Of a DNA stretch of 8,146 nt, positions 4,862 through 8,146 are shown one piece after another. The stretch lies in the NCBI GenBank assembly GCA_030671315.1, contig DAOUZW010000040.1, positions 1 to 8,146 of the forward strand, read 5' to 3'. The notes below the pieces were generated by a model, which was not told the DNA's origin, ran no database searches, and was given only the letters and a program-made list of their open reading frames with translations. Each line of letters starts with the position of its first letter. Within the stretch, counting starts at the first letter, position 1. Source of the stretch: Candidatus Bathyarchaeota archaeon (lineage in GTDB: Archaea; Thermoproteota; Bathyarchaeia; 40CM-2-53-6; RBG-13-38-9). Made by a program: the position numbers and the translations under genes.

Positions 4862-5591
4862 GGTATATCTCCCTAACCTTATTGTTATTTCTAATTTCCT
4901 CAGGTTTTCCATCTGCGATTATTTTTCCACGATGCATTACGGTTATTCTTTTCGCTAGATCCATAACAACATCTAATTTGTGTTCTACAATCACCATGGT
5001 AAGGGTGTTTGATAGCTGCTTGATCAGTTCTACTGTGACTTGGGTCTCCGCCGGGCTTGATCCAGCTGTTGGTTCATCCATCAATAATAATTTTGGATCG
5101 GTAGCTATTGCCATTCCTATTTCAAGTCGCTTCTTATCTCCTTGTGGAAGACTTCCAGCGATCATATTTTTACGATCATAAAGATCAATCTGTGACAGAA
5201 TATTTTCTGATTTCTTTATGGTCTCTTCATCATCCCATTTATCCAAGAAGAACCATTTGTGACCTTTTTTCAATCTATATTGTGCCGCTATTCCCATATT
5301 TTCGAGAACTGGAAGTTTTGGGAATATCTGAGTTATCTGATGTGTTTTAGCTATCCCCATGTTCAGTCTTTCGTGAGGAGGTGTTTTGGTAATATCCTTT
5401 TCAACAAATATTATTTTGCCAGAGGTTGGATAGATGGATCCCATTAGAACCTTGAACAAAGTGCTTTTACCAGCTCCGTTGGGACCAATGATTGATGTTA
5501 ATTCGCCTTCATTAAGCGAATAATCTAAGGAGTCAACTGCAACCAATCCACCAAATCTACAAGTTAGAGCCTCAGTCTTAAGAAAAGTCAT
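4845..5591 (-). CDS. livG: Branched-chain amino acid-type ABC transporter ATPase LivG
   Basis: The 248-residue ATPase has Walker A GPNGAGKST (36-44), a Q-loop around HQITQIF (84-90), the signature-region SLPQGDKKRLEIG (147-159), Walker B LLLMDEPTAG (168-177) and a switch His in VEHKLDVVMDL (202-212). The LPxGDxxRLEI form in place of LSGGQ, and the long insert between Q-loop and signature, are characteristic of LivG as opposed to LivF. The ATG at 5591 is 27 bases from the centre of a TATA-like element and so should be leaderless. It is the first gene of a livG-livF operon whose reading frames overlap. It shares its control region with the divergent substrate-binding protein gene, which fits co-regulation of the importer parts. 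Confidence 0.92.
   Translation of the reverse strand: MTFLKTEALTCRFGGLVAVDSLDYSLNEGELTSIIGPNGAGKSTLFKVLMGSIYPTSGKIIFVEKDITKTPPHERLNMGIAKTHQITQIFPKLPVLENMGIAAQYRLKKGHKWFFLDKWDDEETIKKSENILSQIDLYDRKNMIAGSLPQGDKKRLEIGMAIATDPKLLLMDEPTAGSSPAETQVTVELIKQLSNTLTMVIVEHKLDVVMDLAKRITVMHRGKIIADGKPEEIRNNNKVREIYLGDTS
4868..4873 (-). promoter_or_regulatory. Ribosome binding site deciding the livF TTG start
   Basis: GGGAGA on the minus strand ends 6 bases before the TTG at 4861 and lies inside the end of livG. It is the best Shine-Dalgarno match near the possible livF starts and places the N-terminus exactly where LivF homologues begin. Confidence 0.6.
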
Positions 5592-5613
5592 TTCGAGCCA
5601 TTTTTTTAAGGAA

Positions 5614-5624
5614 CTTTATATTAG
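5614..5624. promoter_or_regulatory. Shared, symmetric TATA element for livG and the binding-protein gene
   Basis: The element reads CTTTATATTAG on the plus strand and CTAATATAAAG on the minus strand, so a plausible TATA box faces both ways. Taking 5618.5 as its centre, livG's ATG at 5591 and the TTG at 5646 of the binding-protein frame are both 27.5 bases away. This predicts a leaderless livG mRNA and a binding-protein mRNA starting near 5646, 9 bases before its ATG. The intergenic gap is only 63 bases and holds no second good box. Confidence 0.55.
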
Positions 5625-5654
5625 TCTTCCTACCGAGGAGAAGGTTTGAGACTT

Positions 5655-6926
5655 ATGTCAGAAGAAGGTAATTCTGAGAAAGTAAATAGACGAAAATGGT
5701 TCAAGATCGCTGGAGCCGGCGTACTTGCGGTTGCAGTGGGCGGAGCTGGAGCTTATTATTATACATCACAACCTGAAGAAGATACGATCAATATCCTTGT
5801 TGAAAGCACTATGACCGGTGCCTACGGATGGGCGGGTCAACATCAGATAGAAGGAACTGCACTTGCTGTTGATGAGGTTAATGCAGCTGGTGGCGTCCTT
5901 GGAAAGGAACTCCGATATACGTCGATAGATGATGAACTTAATCCAAGCGTGGCTACTCGTCGAGTCAATGACGCGATCGAGAAGTCAGATATCAAGCTAA
6001 TTGTCGGAGGAACATCAGGAGGTATAAATTATCCAGTTAATGAAATCTCAAAAAGCAAAAAAATCTTTTACTTTATTGGAAATCAGAGTTCATATGCAAT
6101 ACACAAAGCAGAGGTATTAAGCCCCTACACTGCCTCACCAATGTGTATGGATGTTAATGCTGTAGCCGTAAACATGGACTATATGATAAAGAACTTTGGA
6201 AAGAAATGGTACATTCTCACAGTCGACTATGCATGGGGTCACGGTATGCTCGAAATGGAGAAGAACTGGCTTCAAAAATTCGACGGCGAACTTGTAGGCG
6301 AAGACCAATTTCCACTAGGCACAACAGACTTCTCCAGTCTACTTGGAAAGGTCAAATCTGCAAAACCAGATGTCATGGCATGCAATTCAGGAGGCACAGA
6401 CCAACTCAACTGGATCAAACAGAGCAAAGAATTTGGAATGATGGAAGAGATGACTGTTCATGCCCCTCTAACATCCATGTATACCGCCATTCCCGCAGGT
6501 GCAAAGATATACGCAGATATCATCTGTGGAACAGACTTTTGGTATGAAATTCCACAAAATTATCCAGGCTACCAAGCTGCTAAAGAATTTAGAGAAAAAT
6601 ATGAGGGCAGATTCGGTGCACCCCCTGATGCCTATGGCGCAAATCCATATGTTGCTGTATGGGAATGGTCTAAAGCGGTCAATAGAGCAGGAACATTAGA
6701 CCCAGATAGTATTCGTAAGGAACTTGAGAATAATGAGTTCCAATATTATAAAGCGCCTGAGTATTGGCGAGCATGTGATCTTCAAGCAGTACAAGACTGG
6801 TTCCTAGTTAAGGGTAAGAAACCTGAGGATTCCAAAAACAAGTATGACCTATTTGATGTAATAGGTTGGGGTGGAAGAGAGAATCCAGAAAATTATCTTC
6901 CTTCATGTGAAGAACTAGGCTTCTAG
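5655..6926 (+). CDS. ABC transporter substrate-binding protein, Liv/HAAT type (periplasmic-binding fold I)
   Basis: From the ATG at 5655 the protein has 423 residues. The N-terminus has NRRKWFKIAGAG (11-22) and then a hydrophobic Ala/Gly/Val stretch to about 36. This suits a twin-arginine (Tat-like) signal or uncleaved membrane anchor; there is no lipobox Cys. The mature part (from about 44) has the type I binding-protein pattern: INILVESTMTGAYGWAGQHQ (45-64), EGTALAVDEVNAAGGVLGKE (66-85), IVGGTSGG (116-123), WYILTVDYAWGHGM (185-198) and DAYGANPYVAVW (325-336). W371-RACDLQAVQ-380 near the C-terminus is a feature I associate with a subgroup that includes binders of aromatic acids or amides, so branched-chain amino acids are not a safe ligand call. 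Five Cys (164, 243, 291, 374, 418) could allow disulfides outside the cell. A TTG at 5646 would add three residues; ATG is preferred. It is divergent from livG and convergent with livM. Confidence 0.9.
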   Translation: MSEEGNSEKVNRRKWFKIAGAGVLAVAVGGAGAYYYTSQPEEDTINILVESTMTGAYGWAGQHQIEGTALAVDEVNAAGGVLGKELRYTSIDDELNPSVATRRVNDAIEKSDIKLIVGGTSGGINYPVNEISKSKKIFYFIGNQSSYAIHKAEVLSPYTASPMCMDVNAVAVNMDYMIKNFGKKWYILTVDYAWGHGMLEMEKNWLQKFDGELVGEDQFPLGTTDFSSLLGKVKSAKPDVMACNSGGTDQLNWIKQSKEFGMMEEMTVHAPLTSMYTAIPAGAKIYADIICGTDFWYEIPQNYPGYQAAKEFREKYEGRFGAPPDAYGANPYVAVWEWSKAVNRAGTLDPDSIRKELENNEFQYYKAPEYWRACDLQAVQDWFLVKGKKPEDSKNKYDLFDVIGWGGRENPENYLPSCEELGF

Positions 6927-6961
6927 AATATGAGTTAACGTCGTCTAATATGTACGGCTTT

Positions 6962-7939
6962 TCAAATTTTGAGAAGCTGTTCTTTTATAATTTCATAAAC
7001 ACCTTTTCCTCGGTAAGACCAGATGACAGCAACGACTACTATTCCTAAGGGGATCATCCAATTATCAGTAACCGAGGCGAAGAAATCCTTCATCCATATA
7101 TAGAGAGCTGCACCCAAGAGCGGACCAAAAAAAGCTCCTCGACCACCAAGAAGAGTCATTAAGAATACATCTCCAGAAACCAGCCAAGTAAGATTCTCTA
7201 ATCCAACATAATTCAGATGAAAAGCATATAGCGACCCTGCAAAACCAGAGAATAATCCGGATATCATGAAACTGACGAGCCTATATCGCCATACATTATA
7301 TCCTAGAAGCGATACTTTCTGCTCATTCTCCCTGATTCCTTTGAGAACTTGTCCAAAATGTGAATTTGATATTTTTCTTATTACAAAGATAGCTATCATA
7401 GCTACAATCATAACAAAATAGTACCATGTAAGCGGAGTTCTCCATACGACTCCATCAATCCATAAAATTGGCGGTGTCGGAATATTGACTATACCATCTC
7501 CTCCACCAGTTATTCCTCCAGGATTTTGATAGAAGATGAAGTAGAACATTTGAGCGAAAGCTAAAGCGATAAGTGCAAAATAATGGCCTGTCCTTCTCAA
7601 GCCTAAGAGACCCACAAATAGTGCGGCTAAAACTGCTAAACCTGTTCCTGAGGCTAAAGCTCCCCAGCCAAGCCAAAGAGGTACTATTGTACGGACACCA
7701 TAAGGCCTCATGAGCCAGAGTGCGGCTCCATAACTTCCCAAACCGAAATATGCTGCATGTCCGAAAGAACCGATACCGGTTTGACCAAGCAGGATGTTAA
7801 ATCCTAATGCGAACAATCCCCAAATTAGAATATCTGTTGCTACAAATCTTGAAGAGGTCAAGAATGGAAAAACCATCAGTATCAAGAATAGAACAAGCAT
7901 GGAATTTTTTGAGATGTATTCAAAGAATTTTAAAGCCAA
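6962..7939 (-). CDS. livM: Branched-chain amino acid-type ABC transporter permease LivM
   Basis: The 325-residue protein is highly hydrophobic, with about nine membrane segments. It carries LivM landmarks: NILLGQTGIGSFGHAAYFGL (48-67), RRTGHYFALIALAFAQMFYF (115-134), ITGGGDGI (143-150), GIRENEQKVSLLGYNVWRYR (201-220, the cytoplasmic loop that docks the ATPases) and GGRGAFFGPLLGAALY (265-280). It would pair with LivH to form the channel of the importer. The start is a TTG at 7939, 18 bases after the livH stop, with GAGGGA 10 bases before it. The next ATG (7900) would remove 13 residues, including the start of the cytoplasmic tail. The gene is co-transcribed with livH from a promoter outside the window. 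Its 3' end faces the binding-protein gene with a 35-base gap and no clear terminator. Confidence 0.93.
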   Translation of the reverse strand: MALKFFEYISKNSMLVLFLILMVFPFLTSSRFVATDILIWGLFALGFNILLGQTGIGSFGHAAYFGLGSYGAALWLMRPYGVRTIVPLWLGWGALASGTGLAVLAALFVGLLGLRRTGHYFALIALAFAQMFYFIFYQNPGGITGGGDGIVNIPTPPILWIDGVVWRTPLTWYYFVMIVAMIAIFVIRKISNSHFGQVLKGIRENEQKVSLLGYNVWRYRLVSFMISGLFSGFAGSLYAFHLNYVGLENLTWLVSGDVFLMTLLGGRGAFFGPLLGAALYIWMKDFFASVTDNWMIPLGIVVVAVIWSYRGKGVYEIIKEQLLKI

Positions 7940-7949
7940 TTTCTCTAAA

Positions 7950-7955
7950 TCCCTC
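7950..7955 (-). promoter_or_regulatory. Ribosome binding site for the livM TTG start
   Basis: GAGGGA on the minus strand lies in the livH-livM gap and ends 10 bases before the TTG at 7939. It is the only good Shine-Dalgarno match there and supports the non-ATG start. Confidence 0.5.
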
Positions 7956-7957
7956 TA

Positions 7958-8146
7958 TTATGATTCTCCTAGGAGTCCGGCCGGTCTTGCAATCAGTACA
8001 ATCGCCATAACAACATAGATCATGACTTGGCTGATCCTTGGTTCGAAAAGGACTGGAAGAGTAACTGCTTGGCCTACCAATATTCCTGCAAGGAGGGCTC
8101 CACGAAGGTTTCCTAATCCACCTATCACTACAACAACAAAACCGAG
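7958..8146 (-). CDS. livH: Branched-chain amino acid-type ABC transporter permease LivH (C-terminal part)
   Basis: The frame is open from the window edge to a TAA at 7958-7960 and encodes the last 62 residues. The piece begins LGFVVVVIGGLGNLRGALLA, followed by GILVGQAVTL, and ends VMAIVLIARPAGLLGES. The VVIGGLGNLRGALLAG motif (the conserved permease segment near the ATPase-docking region) and the terminal RPxGLxG are diagnostic of LivH C-termini, including the last two membrane helices. The 5' part lies outside the window, so it is incomplete only because of the cut. It is followed directly by livM on the same strand. Confidence 0.92.
   Translation of the reverse strand, partial: LGFVVVVIGGLGNLRGALLAGILVGQAVTLPVLFEPRISQVMIYVVMAIVLIARPAGLLGES

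Noticed and set aside
4862..4912. ATG at 4912 as livF start
   Set aside because: It would add a 17-residue non-family extension overlapping livG by 68 bases; the TTG at 4861 has a good Shine-Dalgarno and matches homologue N-termini.
4852..5447. Three plus-strand frames of 62-109 residues antisense to livG
   Set aside because: They overlap one another and an ATPase gene with intact Walker motifs, so they are complementary-strand shadows.
6206..6699. Plus-strand frames of 66 and 113 residues within the binding-protein gene
   Set aside because: Out-of-frame shadows; the Arg/His/Ser/Cys-rich composition is typical of a +1 frame.

Overview
The window looks like an archaeal chromosome fragment. 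It is AT-rich, and most first-of-transcript genes have a TATA-like box centred about 26-30 bases before the start codon, so they would be read from leaderless or nearly leaderless mRNAs. Two genes inside operons instead have a Shine-Dalgarno sequence before a TTG start. One short gene encodes a ribbon like the N-terminus of the archaeal/eukaryotic factor TFB/TFIIB. The exact lineage cannot be fixed from the sequence. A mesophilic, heterotrophic member of the Thermoproteota (thaumarchaeote-like or related) is my guess, not a demonstrated fact.

Left part (1-2020): the C-terminal tail of an unidentified gene ends at 111. It converges on a minus-strand FAD/NAD(P) oxidoreductase of the NDH-2/AIF type. 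Next is a gene-poor stretch holding two very small minus-strand reading frames 3 bases apart, a 38-residue zinc ribbon and a 31-residue single-span membrane peptide. A 93-residue frame with one membrane segment near its C-terminus follows; it may be real or a remnant.

Middle (2022-4141): a TIGR00725/LOG-like Rossmann protein, a DUF1648/SdpI-type membrane protein whose leader carries a 12-base tandem repeat, a minus-strand FMN-binding split-barrel (PNPOx-like) protein, and the stand-alone TFB-type zinc ribbon.

Right part (4166-8146): an almost complete Liv-type (HAAT family) ABC importer. The ATPase genes livG and livF run leftward, and the substrate-binding protein gene runs rightward from what looks like one shared, symmetric TATA element at 5614-5624. 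The permease genes livH (cut by the window edge) and livM run leftward and meet the binding-protein gene tail to tail. Together they would bind a small organic solute outside the cell and pump it in using ATP. Branched-chain amino acids are the default guess, but the binding protein has features suggesting another ligand.

I see no rRNA, tRNA, CRISPR array, insertion sequence or recognisable phage or defence genes. The window is mostly ordinary metabolism and transport. The most unusual items are the tiny zinc-ribbon/membrane-peptide pair, the truncated TFB-like ribbon, the repeat in the SdpI-family leader and the symmetric divergent promoter.
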